The notes under the pieces were generated by a model. It saw only the letters and a program-made list of their open reading frames with translations, did no database searches and was not told the DNA's origin. From positions 1,757,001 to 1,821,000 of the forward strand of contig JADJLT010000001.1 of NCBI GenBank assembly GCA_016709965.1: DNA of 64,000 nt, given 5' to 3'. Source of the DNA: Betaproteobacteria bacterium (GTDB lineage Bacteria; Pseudomonadota; Gammaproteobacteria; Burkholderiales; Rhodocyclaceae). Below, piece by piece: positions 1-7,869 of the stretch; position 1 is the first letter of the stretch, and each line of letters opens with the position of its first letter. A program made the position numbers and the translations under genes.

Positions 1-1507
1 CTCGCAGGTTCTCGACCATGCGGGCATCGCGGGCCATGCCAACCGGCGTGAAGCCGGCGACACCGCGAATCGCCTGCTCGCGCTCTTCCGGCGAACGGCA
101 GAGCAGCAGGTTGGCGATGCCTTCCTCGGTGACGATGTGACTGACGTCGTCGCCGTAGATCATGATCGGCGGCAGTTCGGCCCCCATCATTTTCTGCAGT
201 TGCCAGGCATCGAGTTCCTCGACGAAGACCGGCGCCATGTGTTCGCGGAAGGTCTCGATCATCTGCACGACCAGCTTGCGGCCGCGGATGGCGTTCGGCC
301 CGTAGGCTTCGCGCCCGGCTTTCAGCCAGGCCGGGCTGGCGTGACGACGGCCGTGCGGGTCGGAGCCCATGTTGGGCGCCCCGCCGAAACCGGTGATCCG
401 GCCCAGCGTCGCCGTCGAGCTGTTACCGGCGAGATCCATTTGCAGCGTCGAGCCAATGAACATGTCGCAGGCGTAAAGGCCGGCAGTTTGCGAAAACGCC
501 CGGTTGGAACGCATGCTGCCGTCGGCGCCGGTAAAGAAGACATCGGATCGAGCCGAAATGTAGGCATCCATGCCGACTTCCGAGCCAAAACAGTGCACCG
601 ATTCGACAAAGCCAGATTCGATGGCCGGGATCAGCGTCGGATGCGGATTGAGCGCCCAGTGCGTGCAGATCTTGCCCTTCAGCCCAAGGTCGGCGGCGTA
701 GGTCGGCAGCAGCAACTCGATTGCCGCCGTGTCGAAACCGATACCGTGGTTCAGGCGGGTGACGCCGTATTCAGCGTAAATACCCTTGATCGCCATCATT
801 GCCATCAACACTTGGACCTCGGTGATTTGTGCCGGGTCGCGGGTAAACAAGGGTTCGATGTAATTGGGCTTGGGCGCCAGCACGGTGAAATCCACCCAGT
901 CGGCCGGAACATCGACGCGTGGCAATTTTTCCAGCCGCTCATTGACCTGGGCGATGACGATACCGCCCTTGAAGGCGGTCGCTTCAACGATGACCGGCGT
1001 ATCTTCGGTATTTGGGCCGAGGTAGAGATTGCCCTCGGCATCCGCTGCCTGCGCCGCAATCAGCGCGACGTTCGGCGTCAGATCCATGAAGTAGCGGCCG
1101 AACAGTTCGAGATAGGTGTGAATGGCGCCGATCTCGATGCGCTGTTCCTGAACAAGCTTGGCCAGGCGACTGCCTTGCGGACCGGAGAAGGAAAAGTCGA
1201 GGCGACTGGCAAGGCCGCGCTCGAACAGATCCACATGGCTGGGCAGGGCGAGCACCGACTGGACCATGCTCAGCTGGTTGATTCGGGCCGGATCGCAGTC
1301 GGCCAGCGACTCGGAAAGAAAATCGGCCTGCTTCTGGTTGTTGCCTTCGAGGCAGACGCGGTCGCCCGGCTGGATGATGGCTTCGAGCAGGTCGATGATA
1401 CGGTCAACCGGAATTTCCCGGCCAAAACCGAGGCTCGCCACCCGCTCAAGGCGGCGGCCGCGGCTCTGGCGCAGAGTGTCCCATTCACGCGGGAGTGGTG
1501 CGTTCAT
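1..1507 (-). CDS. mdcA: Malonate decarboxylase alpha subunit (MdcA), 3' end outside window
   Basis: Acetyl-CoA:malonyl-ACP transferase-type subunit, which transfers malonate onto the acyl carrier protein of malonate decarboxylase in the cytoplasm. The minus-strand frame starts at ATG 1507 (MNAPLPREWDTLRQ) and stays open to the window edge, about 500 residues. Family-typical stretches include PGDRVCLEGNNQKQADFLS near residue 50 and GIGFDTAAIELLLPTY, and HCFGSEVGMDAYISARSD further on. It is the fourth gene of a minus-strand operon, 18 bp after the TRAP permease, so uptake and decarboxylation of malonate are probably co-expressed; the other mdc genes would lie beyond position 1. The codons for GFGREIPVDRI overlap a copy of the dispersed repeat (1399-1433). 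The identification is firm, although the C-terminus is missing. Confidence 0.9.
   Translation of the reverse strand, partial: MNAPLPREWDTLRQSRGRRLERVASLGFGREIPVDRIIDLLEAIIQPGDRVCLEGNNQKQADFLSESLADCDPARINQLSMVQSVLALPSHVDLFERGLASRLDFSFSGPQGSRLAKLVQEQRIEIGAIHTYLELFGRYFMDLTPNVALIAAQAADAEGNLYLGPNTEDTPVIVEATAFKGGIVIAQVNERLEKLPRVDVPADWVDFTVLAPKPNYIEPLFTRDPAQITEVQVLMAMMAIKGIYAEYGVTRLNHGIGFDTAAIELLLPTYAADLGLKGKICTHWALNPHPTLIPAIESGFVESVHCFGSEVGMDAYISARSDVFFTGADGSMRSNRAFSQTAGLYACDMFIGSTLQMDLAGNSSTATLGRITGFGGAPNMGSDPHGRRHASPAWLKAGREAYGPNAIRGRKLVVQMIETFREHMAPVFVEELDAWQLQKMMGAELPPIMIYGDDVSHIVTEEGIANLLLCRSPEEREQAIRGVAGFTPVGMARDARMVENLR
1399..1433 (+). repeat. Dispersed A-tract repeat, copy 1 (inside mdcA, opposite strand)
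   Basis: ACGGTCAACCGGAATTT then CCCGGCCAAAACCGAGG. Strand is given for the CGGTCAACC direction. It reads across MdcA codons GFGREIPVDRI without an apparent length change, so it may be a partial or in-place match. Confidence 0.55.
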
Positions 1508-1525
1508 GATCGTCTTTCAGCTAAT

Positions 1526-2866
1526 TCAGGAGCCGCTGTACTGCGAGGGCAGCCAGGTGGCTATTTCCGGGAAGATGCAGAGCAGAACAATGCCGAAAAC
1601 CATCAGCAGGAGGAAGGGCACGGTGCCCCACATGATTTCCTTGAGCTTGATGTCAGGGGCGATTCCGCTGATCACGAACAGGTTGAGGCCAACCGGCGGG
1701 TGAATCAGGCCCATTTCCATGAGGATGGTCATGATCACGCCGAACCAGATCAGGTCGATGCCCAATGCCTTCAAGGCCGGCAGGATGATCGGCGTGACCA
1801 TCAGGATGATGGCGACCGGCGGCAGAAAGAAGCCGAGCACGATGAGCAGAATATTGATCCAGAAGAAGAAGACCCACTTGCTCATTTCCAGCGAAATCAT
1901 CCAGGCGGCAGCTGACTGCGTAATATGCAGATAGCTCATCACATAGGTGTAGAGGAAGGACATTGCGATGATCAGCATGATCATCGACGACTCACGAGCC
2001 GTACCGGACAAGATGACCTTGAGGTCAGCCCAGCGCCAACAGCCGTAGATCGCCATGACCATCAGCAGCGCACCGAAGGCACCGATGCCGGCGACTTCCG
2101 ACGGCGTCGCCCAGCCACCGTAGAGAGCAACCATGACGACAATGATCAGACCAATGAAAGGAGTAAGCCGGGGCAGCGTTTCGAGGCGTTCCTTCCAGCT
2201 ATACGATTCCTCCGCTGGCATGGCGATACCGGTCGAACGATTTGAGGCAATTTTTTCGTTCTTCTCCGCCCAGGATTTGTAAACCACCCAGATCGAGAAC
2301 ATCGTTGTCAGTAGCAAGCCAGGGCCAACACCAGCCATGAAGAGCTTGCCGATCGATTGCTCGGTGGCGAGGCCATAGAGAATCAGCGTCAGCGACGGCG
2401 GAATCAGGATGCCCAGCGTGCCGCCGGCAGCGATCAAACCGGTCGCCAGACGCTCGGAATAGCCGCGTTTGCGCATTTCCGGAATGCCTGAGGAACCAAT
2501 CGCCGAGCAGGTCGCCGGCGAAGAGCCGCACATTGCCGCAAACACCGAGCAGGCCAGCGTATTGGCCAGGCCAAGGCCGCCCGGCACCTTGTACAGCCAG
2601 CGATTCAGCGAGTTATAGAGATCGGCACCGGCGCGTGATTTGCCGATCGCTGCCCCCATCATGATAAATAGCGGGATAGTCAGCAGGGTGAAACTGTTCA
2701 ACTCTGAAAAGATGGTTTCAGCGATGATCGACAACTGCGCCACCGGTATGAAGAAATACATGAAGATCAGGGCAACGGAGCCGACCGCAAAGGCAATCGG
2801 CATGCCCGAGAATAAAAACAGGAAGGTTGCGGCCGCATACAGCATGCCTAATGTTCCGACGCTCAT
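1526..2866 (-). CDS. TRAP transporter large permease, DctM/MatM type
   Basis: Large membrane subunit of a tripartite ATP-independent periplasmic transporter, 446 aa, the usual DctM length. It is hydrophobic throughout, with about 12 predicted membrane segments and the family signatures AMCGSSPATCSAIGSSGIPEM near residue 110 and GLIHPPVGLNLFVISGI near residue 390. It overlaps the small permease gene by 4 bp (ATGA), so the two are translationally coupled, and it is followed 18 bp later by mdcA. The context points to malonate or a similar dicarboxylate as substrate, as for the MatPQM systems; this is inferred from position, not from substrate residues. Confidence 0.9.
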   Translation of the reverse strand: MSVGTLGMLYAAATFLFLFSGMPIAFAVGSVALIFMYFFIPVAQLSIIAETIFSELNSFTLLTIPLFIMMGAAIGKSRAGADLYNSLNRWLYKVPGGLGLANTLACSVFAAMCGSSPATCSAIGSSGIPEMRKRGYSERLATGLIAAGGTLGILIPPSLTLILYGLATEQSIGKLFMAGVGPGLLLTTMFSIWVVYKSWAEKNEKIASNRSTGIAMPAEESYSWKERLETLPRLTPFIGLIIVVMVALYGGWATPSEVAGIGAFGALLMVMAIYGCWRWADLKVILSGTARESSMIMLIIAMSFLYTYVMSYLHITQSAAAWMISLEMSKWVFFFWINILLIVLGFFLPPVAIILMVTPIILPALKALGIDLIWFGVIMTILMEMGLIHPPVGLNLFVISGIAPDIKLKEIMWGTVPFLLLMVFGIVLLCIFPEIATWLPSQYSGS

Positions 2867-3447
2867 TTGAGTTCTCCTTGATCGTCATGCTGGATGCGTT
2901 CGATGGCCACCTGGATCGCGGCGTTGTGCTGCGGCGGAGGGTGATGCGAGCGCATGGCTTCCGGTAGCGAGTCCTCGATGAACTGGACAAATACCTGCAA
3001 GGCAAGCGAGGTCATGCCGATCGCCATGGTGGCGAATACCGGCCACATCTTCGGCGCCCACGAGGTATCGCTCATCCGGCCTTCGTCCCAGGCTTCGTAG
3101 AACAGATGCCAGCAGTTCCAGGCGATGAAGGCGCAGAACAGGAAGGAGAGCAGATCGGAAAACGCCATGCGCCACTGAGTCCAGCTCGGCGGCGTGATTT
3201 CGTCGAGAATTTCGATTGTGACGTGGCCACGGTTAAGCTGGGTGTGGGCAGCAGCCAGGAAGCTGGAAGCGATCAGCAACATGACGCAAAACTCGATTTC
3301 CCAATCGGTCGGCCAGGCAAAGAAGTAACGGACTGCGACTTCAAAAACGAGGACGCAAGTGGCAATAACGATCAGAAAAGCCGACAGGTAACCTGTCGCA
3401 ATATTGAAAGCCTTGACCGCACGGCTGATGAAATATCCGGGGCTCAT
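2863..3447 (-). CDS. TRAP transporter small permease, DctQ/MatQ type
   Basis: Small membrane subunit of the TRAP transporter, 194 aa with four predicted membrane helices (for example YLSAFLIVIATCVLVFEVAV near residue 20 and FCVMLLIASSFLAAAH near residue 53). The motif RYFFAWPTDWEIE after the first helix is typical of DctQ. The C-terminal tail is charged and cytosolic. It lies 46 bp after the binding-protein gene and overlaps dctM by 4 bp. Its role is to stabilise the large permease and dock the solute-binding protein. Confidence 0.88.
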   Translation of the reverse strand: MSPGYFISRAVKAFNIATGYLSAFLIVIATCVLVFEVAVRYFFAWPTDWEIEFCVMLLIASSFLAAAHTQLNRGHVTIEILDEITPPSWTQWRMAFSDLLSFLFCAFIAWNCWHLFYEAWDEGRMSDTSWAPKMWPVFATMAIGMTSLALQVFVQFIEDSLPEAMRSHHPPPQHNAAIQVAIERIQHDDQGELK

Positions 3448-3493
3448 GATTCACCTTTAAAAAAGGATGGGCCGGGCCATGCCCGGCCAGGGA

Positions 3494-4519
3494 TTACTTG
3501 ACCGACAACGCCATGTCGAGCAGGGCGCGGCCACCCTTGATGTTCTCGGAGAAATCCTTGAAGGCGGTTTGTTCAGCGATGCCACGCCAAGCCATGAAGG
3601 CTTTTTCATCCATGTCGGAAACCTTGGCACCGGCTTTGGTAAAGACTTCGGCCATGCGCTGATCATCCTTCTTGGCCTCCTCAACGCCGAACTTCTCCAG
3701 ACTGGCGCCGACTTCACTGATAATCTTCTGTTGGTCTGGGGTCAGCGAGTCATAGAGGCCCTTGGAAATCAGCAGCGGCTCGAACATGAACCAGAAGCTC
3801 CTGTTGCGGGCCGTGGTGACATACTTGCTGAATTCTTGCAGACGGAAACTGATCAACGACGTGCTGGAGGTCAGTGCCGCATCGAGCACGCCAGACTGCA
3901 TCGCACTATAGATTTCCGAGGACGGCATGCCGGTCACCGCAGCGCCAGCGCCCTTCAGCATCTGGTCCATTTCCTTGCTGCCGCCGCGGAACTTCAGGCC
4001 CTTGGCGTCGTCAGGAACGACCACAGTTTTCTTGGTCGAGGCGATGCCGCCTGCCTGCCAGACCCAAGTGATGATCTTGATGTTCTTGTCCGCCAGGATA
4101 CGGTCAAGTTCCTGGCCAATTGGCGCTGTTTTCCAGCGCATTCCCTGTTCGTAGCTGCTGACGACTGTCGGCATCAGCGTGATGTTTACCTGCGGAATTT
4201 CGCCGCCTCCATAGGCCAGCGGCACCAGGCTCATATCCAAGGCGCTCTTGCGCAGGGCACCAATCTGGCTGTTCGTCTTCATCAGCGAACTGCCGGGATA
4301 GATTTCGAATTTCAGACTTCCCTTGGACTGCTTTTCGACTTCGGCCGCGAAGCGGCGGACCAGTCGATCGCGGAAATCACCATCCTCGTTGGTCGCAGCG
4401 GGAAACTGATGGGAAATCTTGATGACACGCGGCATCTGGGCCTGTGCAACGGGCAGCGCACAGGTCAAAGCGGCTGCGACGATGGCTAGTGTAAGGTTGC
4501 GTTTGGTGTTGCTGATCAT
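3494..4519 (-). CDS. TRAP transporter solute-binding protein, DctP/MatP type
   Basis: Periplasmic binding protein that presents substrate to the DctQM permease, 341 aa. I chose the ATG at 4519 because GGAGGA sits 6 nt upstream; the frame extends 5 codons further 5' without a better site. Residues 1-28 form a Sec signal peptide ending in AQA. The mature part has DctP-family segments such as IKISHQFPAATNEDGDFRDR, FEIYPGSSLMKTNSQIGAL and a conserved Arg region LKFRGGSKEMDQML. It is the first gene of the operon that continues through dctQ, dctM and mdcA, so malonate is the likely ligand. The leader contains the MatR-like operator at 4626-4639. Confidence 0.9.
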   Translation of the reverse strand: MISNTKRNLTLAIVAAALTCALPVAQAQMPRVIKISHQFPAATNEDGDFRDRLVRRFAAEVEKQSKGSLKFEIYPGSSLMKTNSQIGALRKSALDMSLVPLAYGGGEIPQVNITLMPTVVSSYEQGMRWKTAPIGQELDRILADKNIKIITWVWQAGGIASTKKTVVVPDDAKGLKFRGGSKEMDQMLKGAGAAVTGMPSSEIYSAMQSGVLDAALTSSTSLISFRLQEFSKYVTTARNRSFWFMFEPLLISKGLYDSLTPDQQKIISEVGASLEKFGVEEAKKDDQRMAEVFTKAGAKVSDMDEKAFMAWRGIAEQTAFKDFSENIKGGRALLDMALSVK

Positions 4520-4625
4520 GGATATCTCCTCCAAGGTTAAATAGGTACGGGCGGTGAAACCTCACTGGCTGGCTTATCCATACTTGGGGAATACCGCGCT
4601 CTTGATTTGTGTTCAAAAATCACCG

Positions 4626-4639
4626 TTGTGTATACAAGA
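4626..4639. promoter_or_regulatory. MatR/MdcY-like GntR operator
   Basis: The sequence TTGTGTATACAAGA (reverse complement TCTTGTATACACAA) contains the perfect palindrome TGTATACA. From memory, the Rhizobium malonate repressor MatR was reported to bind TCTTGTATACACGA and Acinetobacter MdcY to bind ATTGTATACAAT; this site differs from the former at one base. It lies between the divergent dctP operon and gntR gene, immediately upstream of the gntR promoter, so one bound dimer could control both. The assignment as operator is an inference. Confidence 0.7.
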
Positions 4640-4649
4640 TATACATCGA

Positions 4650-4679
4650 TTGAATACTGGTCAACTAATTTCGTATAAT
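4650..4679 (+). promoter_or_regulatory. Sigma70-type promoter of the gntR gene
   Basis: TTGAAT at 4650-4655 and a consensus TATAAT at 4674-4679 are separated by 18 bp. Transcription would start about 25 bp before the ATG at 4711. The MatR-like operator ends 10 bp upstream of the -35 box, which fits autoregulation. Confidence 0.65.
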
Positions 4680-4710
4680 TCAATTATTGCCATCAGCTGG
4701 AGCTTGAAAC

Positions 4711-5397
4711 ATGAACAGCCCTGTCGAGATTCCCACCACTACCCGTCAGTCAGAACGGCTAGGCGAATTCATTGAAGAGCGCATCGTTACCGGCGTCTAT
4801 CCGCCCGGCACCCGGCTCGATGAGCAGGAACTGGCGGACACCTTTGGCGTTTCGCGAACACCAGTCCGCGAAGCGCTGATTCAACTCGCCTCCATCGGCC
4901 TGATCGAAATCAAGCCGCGACGTGGCGCGACAGTGCCTGAAGTGGGTGCCGACCGGGTCTGCGAAATGTTTGAAGTGATGGCTGAACTGGAAGCAATGTG
5001 CGGCCGACTTGCGGCTCGCCGCATTACGTCGAGCGAGCAGGTGGCCTTGCAGGAGGCCCATCGCGCCTGCGAAGAGGCACGCGATGCAAACGCGCCGGAT
5101 ATTTATTACCAGCTAAATGAAGTCTTCCATCAACGGATTTACGAGGCCAGCCACAATGATTTCCTCGTCGAACAGGCGACCGCACTGCACCGCCGGCTAC
5201 GCCCATACCGCCGGCTGCAACTTCGGGTCCGTAACCGGATGGCGACATCGTTCAATGAACATCAGACCATTGTAGATGCCATCATAAAGGGCGACAGCGA
5301 CCTCGCCTCAGCCCTCTTGCGCGCCCATGTCACGGTACAGGGCGAGCGTTTCGCCGACCTTGTTGCAACGCTGCGCGACTTCAAGGCAGGCGTCTGA
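4711..5397 (+). CDS. GntR family (FadR/FCD) regulator, probably MatR/MdcY-like
   Basis: Transcription factor of 228 aa. An N-terminal winged helix-turn-helix (residues about 15-80) contains LDEQELADTFGVSRTPVREALIQLA, shown here by its positions 37-61, and an FCD ligand-binding domain follows (about 90-215), with DIYYQLNEVFHQRIYEASHN and the metal-site histidines expected of the family. It is transcribed divergently from the TRAP-mdcA operon, and a near match to the MatR operator lies between them. Repression relieved by malonate or malonyl-CoA is therefore likely, by analogy with MatR and MdcY. Confidence 0.85.
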   Translation: MNSPVEIPTTTRQSERLGEFIEERIVTGVYPPGTRLDEQELADTFGVSRTPVREALIQLASIGLIEIKPRRGATVPEVGADRVCEMFEVMAELEAMCGRLAARRITSSEQVALQEAHRACEEARDANAPDIYYQLNEVFHQRIYEASHNDFLVEQATALHRRLRPYRRLQLRVRNRMATSFNEHQTIVDAIIKGDSDLASALLRAHVTVQGERFADLVATLRDFKAGV

Positions 5398-5403
5398 GAG
5401 CCT

Positions 5404-6204
5404 TCAGCCGGTAAGACTGTAGAGCATCTTGCTGGCAAGCAGGGCAAGAAAGCCACCAAAAGCCCGCTTCAGTTTCTTGACTGGCAGTTTGTGGGCAAGT
5501 CGGGCACCGACCGGCGCCATGGCCATGCTCATCAAAACTATCCCGACAAAGGCCGGCAGGTAGATATAGCCCAGCGCGTAGGGTGGCAATCCAGTATCGC
5601 TCCAGCCGGCGACGATGTAGCCGATTGCCCCCGCCACGGCAATCGGAAAGCCCAGTGCCGACGAAGTGCCAACGGCCGAATGAATGGCGACATTGCAAAA
5701 AAGCATGAAGGGTATGGACAAAAACCCGCCACCGGCAGCGACCAGACTGGAAATCACGCCGATGCCGCCGCCCACGGAAAACAGGCCCAGCGGGCCGGGC
5801 AACTGCCGGTGCGCCTTGGGCTTGAAGTCGAGCATCATCTGGAGGGAGGCATAGTAGACGATGACGACAAAGATGGCCGTCATCGGTCCGGTAGGAACCT
5901 GACCGGCCACCAATGAGCCACCAAAGGTACCCAGCACCAGGCCAGGCGCCAAACTGCGCACGACATCCCAGCGCACTGCGCCATGCGCGTGATGGGCGCG
6001 CATGCTTGAAAGCGATGTGAATACAATGGTCGCCATCGAAGTACCCAGCGCCAGATGCATGACATGCTCCGGCGGAAAATTTTGGGCGACAAACAGCATG
6101 TACATGAAGGGCACAAGGGTCAAACCGCCGCCAACACCAAACAGGCCGGCGACAAAGCCGCCAAAAATTCCCAGCAGGGGGTAGCTTAACCACCAGATTG
6201 TCAT
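5404..6204 (-). CDS. TauE/SafE (TSUP) family membrane permease
   Basis: Integral membrane protein of 266 aa with about eight hydrophobic segments. TSUP signatures are FVAGLFGVGGGLTLVPFM near residue 16 and ISSLVAAGGGFLSIPFML in the second half, the two-fold GGG repeat of the family. Members export or import organosulfonates, sulfite or thiosulfate, but the substrate cannot be read from sequence. The start at 6204 overlaps the stop of the EVE gene (ATGA), so the two are translationally coupled. It is convergent with the gntR gene, with only 6 bp between the stops. Confidence 0.85.
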   Translation of the reverse strand: MTIWWLSYPLLGIFGGFVAGLFGVGGGLTLVPFMYMLFVAQNFPPEHVMHLALGTSMATIVFTSLSSMRAHHAHGAVRWDVVRSLAPGLVLGTFGGSLVAGQVPTGPMTAIFVVIVYYASLQMMLDFKPKAHRQLPGPLGLFSVGGGIGVISSLVAAGGGFLSIPFMLFCNVAIHSAVGTSSALGFPIAVAGAIGYIVAGWSDTGLPPYALGYIYLPAFVGIVLMSMAMAPVGARLAHKLPVKKLKRAFGGFLALLASKMLYSLTG

Positions 6205-6668
6205 GAGTTCGCTGCCATGAGACGGTTGATGAACGCCCACTCATCTGCCGTTACCGGCATGATCGACAGCCGGTTGCCGCGGGCCAGGAGGCGCATGTTA
6301 GCAAGTTCCGGACAGGCACGCAGTTCGGCCAGCCGAATTGGCCGCGACTTGGCAACGAAACGGACGTCACGTAACCACCAGCGCGGATTTTCAGATTTCG
6401 ATTTTGGGTCAAAATACCGGTTGACCGCAGCAAACTGGGTTTCGTCCGGATAAGGCTCGGAACAAATCTCGCAAATGCCGGCGATGCCGGGCTCGGCGCA
6501 GCTGGAATGGTAAAAGAAGGCAAGATCACCGACCTGCATCGCATCGCGCATGAAATTGCGCGCTTGGTAGTTGCGTACCCCAAACCAAGGCACATGCTGC
6601 GCCGGTGCGGCCTCAAGATCATTGATCGAGACCTCGTCCGGCTCGGATTTCATCAGCCAATACTGCAT
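6201..6668 (-). CDS. EVE domain protein (thymocyte nuclear protein 1-like)
   Basis: Single-domain EVE/PUA-like protein of 155 aa, the normal size. It opens with YWLMKSEPDEVSINDLE, followed by WFGVRNYQARNFMRDAMQVGD, FFYHSSCAEPGIAGICEI and a C-terminal RGNRLSIMPVTADEW, all family hallmarks. EVE domains bind modified bases in DNA or RNA; the cellular role of this one is unknown. It lies directly downstream of the 6S RNA gene and is coupled to the TauE gene. Codons for AAVNRYFDPKSKSE overlap a dispersed-repeat copy (6394-6431), yet YFDPKS is normal for the family, so the repeat has not lengthened the protein. Confidence 0.9.
   Translation of the reverse strand: MQYWLMKSEPDEVSINDLEAAPAQHVPWFGVRNYQARNFMRDAMQVGDLAFFYHSSCAEPGIAGICEICSEPYPDETQFAAVNRYFDPKSKSENPRWWLRDVRFVAKSRPIRLAELRACPELANMRLLARGNRLSIMPVTADEWAFINRLMAANS
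6394..6431 (-). repeat. Dispersed A-tract repeat, copy 2 (inside EVE gene)
   Basis: Minus strand: GCTGCGGTCAACCGGTATTT, then TGACCCAAAATCGAAAT. Core and distal A-tracts match; the proximal A-tract is replaced. Translated in frame as AAVNRYFDPKSK. Confidence 0.75.
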
Positions 6669-6695
6669 GTGATCGCGCTAATCTGAGGGCAAAAA

Positions 6696-6876
6696 AAGGC
6701 CCCCGCGAATGTCGTCAGGCCGGCATCCTGAACCGGGGTCCAGAGTGGTCGCATTCCTACCGCATCAGGCACACTCACTGGGAGCGCGCACAACAGCGGA
6801 TGATTGGTCCGCAACCGATGCCAATTAGCATTGGTTCAAGGAATATATGGCCTTAACAAACACCGCAGGGGACGCT
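6696..6876 (-). ncRNA. ssrS: 6S RNA
   Basis: A gene-free region of about 180 nt lies between zapA and the EVE gene, the usual place of 6S RNA in proteobacteria. On the minus strand the 5' part has CCCCTGCG (6871-6864) and the 3' part CGCGGGGG (6707-6700), which pair perfectly as a closing stem about 175 nt apart, the size of 6S RNA. A run of seven T (6697-6691) follows as terminator. The internal CCTTGAACCAATGC resembles the conserved CTTGAACC of E. coli 6S. The RNA would bind sigma70-RNA polymerase in stationary phase. A covariance-model search would settle it. Confidence 0.82.
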
Positions 6877-6908
6877 CGGCGGGCGGCGCCGGGGTCAGCA
6901 GAAACCGA

Positions 6909-7244
6909 CTACAAGTCCAGTTGCTGCTGGGGCGCAAGCACGGCATCAAGTCGTGCTCCCATGTCACCGATTCTACGCTTCGCTTCGGAAGTATCAACTG
7001 CTTCCGCAAACTCTTTTGAAGCGCCACCGGACGCACCGGTCAGGTGTTCATGTGCAATATTCAATGCGGCCATGACAGCAACACGTTCGGCAATGGTGTT
7101 CTTGGTCCGCTGCGCAATATCGCGCATCTTGCCATCCACCACGTCGACCGCCTGCAACAGCGCATCGCGTTCTTCAGGCGCACAGGCAACGCGGTACTCG
7201 CGCCCCATGATCTTCACGTCGAGGAAATTCGGCTCTGCAGTCAT
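6909..7244 (-). CDS. zapA: Cell division protein ZapA
   Basis: FtsZ-ring stabiliser of 111 aa. The N-terminal part LDVKIMGREYRVACAPEE matches the ZapA globular domain, and the remainder is helical and coiled-coil-like (DALLQAVDVVDGKMRDIAQR and following). I prefer the ATG at 7244, with GAGG 7 nt upstream and the usual distance to the LDVKI motif; an in-frame ATG at 7253 overlapping zapB is possible. It forms an operon with zapB and is followed by 6S RNA. Confidence 0.9.
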   Translation of the reverse strand: MTAEPNFLDVKIMGREYRVACAPEERDALLQAVDVVDGKMRDIAQRTKNTIAERVAVMAALNIAHEHLTGASGGASKEFAEAVDTSEAKRRIGDMGARLDAVLAPQQQLDL

Positions 7245-7245
7245 C

Positions 7246-7443
7246 TCAGGCATCCTCGGGAATCTTGTCCATCAGGCCTTCCAGGCGCTCACGGGCGGCC
7301 GTCATCGTCTGCCGCAGGTGCAGTCTTTCTGACTCGGCGGCGGCCATCTGGTTTTTCAAAACCTCGTTTTCGGCGCGCAACTGGTGAACCAGCGCGACGG
7401 CCTGATCGATTTTACCTTCAAGAATTTCAAGTTCCGCATTCAT
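7246..7443 (-). CDS. zapB: ZapB-like cell division coiled-coil protein (DUF904)
   Basis: A 65-aa protein that is almost entirely coiled coil, with heptads from LEILEGKIDQAVALVHQLRAE to TAARERLEGLMDKI. This short form is typical of betaproteobacterial DUF904/ZapB-like proteins encoded just upstream of zapA. It would link ZapA to the division apparatus. It ends within 2 bp of the chosen zapA start, consistent with coupling. Confidence 0.82.
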   Translation of the reverse strand: MNAELEILEGKIDQAVALVHQLRAENEVLKNQMAAAESERLHLRQTMTAARERLEGLMDKIPEDA

Positions 7444-7571
7444 GGCGCGAACTATAGAGGCAAAAATCCCGCGTGGTCAAGGACTAAGCGTTTCATCTAA
7501 AAGTGGTTTATAGAAACCTGATCGAACTTGCCCGATGCACTCAAAAGCCTACCCATGTAGAATGCGCGCCG

Positions 7572-7755
7572 TGTCAGGTGCTGCGCATGGTTTCTCCATG
7601 CTCAGTTAAACGGGAAAGCGGTGCGTCTCCAACGAGACAACTCCGCTGCTGCCCCCGCAACGGTAAGCAAGTGCGGACGTATCAAAAGGCCACTGGGTAA
7701 CCACCTGGGAAGGCGATACGTCAAGACTTGCGAGCCCGGATACCGGCCTGAGACA
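7572..7755 (+). promoter_or_regulatory. Cobalamin (AdoCbl) riboswitch 1, upstream of btuB
   Basis: The P1 arms TGTC (7572) and GACA (7755) enclose the conserved core: TTAAACGGGAAAGCGGTG, then GCTGCCCCCGCAACGGTAA, then AAGGCCACTGG, and the B12-box region CGAGCCCGGATACCGGCC. It lies 115 bp upstream of the btuB ATG. Bound cobalamin should shut off expression. I see no strong oligo-U terminator before the start codon, so control is probably translational. A possible -10 box TAGAAT is at 7558-7563. Confidence 0.92.
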
Positions 7756-7869
7756 AAAAAGCGGAAGTGCCACGGGGCGTGGTGCCGGTTCTTGCGGCCA
7801 GCATTCTCCCTGCATTTCCTTTTACCACCATTCCGACTCGCGGGGACGCCTGTCGGAAAAAGGAAAGCT

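Noticed and set aside
137..1915. 592-codon open frame on the plus strand across mdcA and dctM
   Set aside because: Antisense shadow of two well-recognised genes; the composition (His-, Gln-, Arg-rich) is not protein-like and it crosses a gene boundary.
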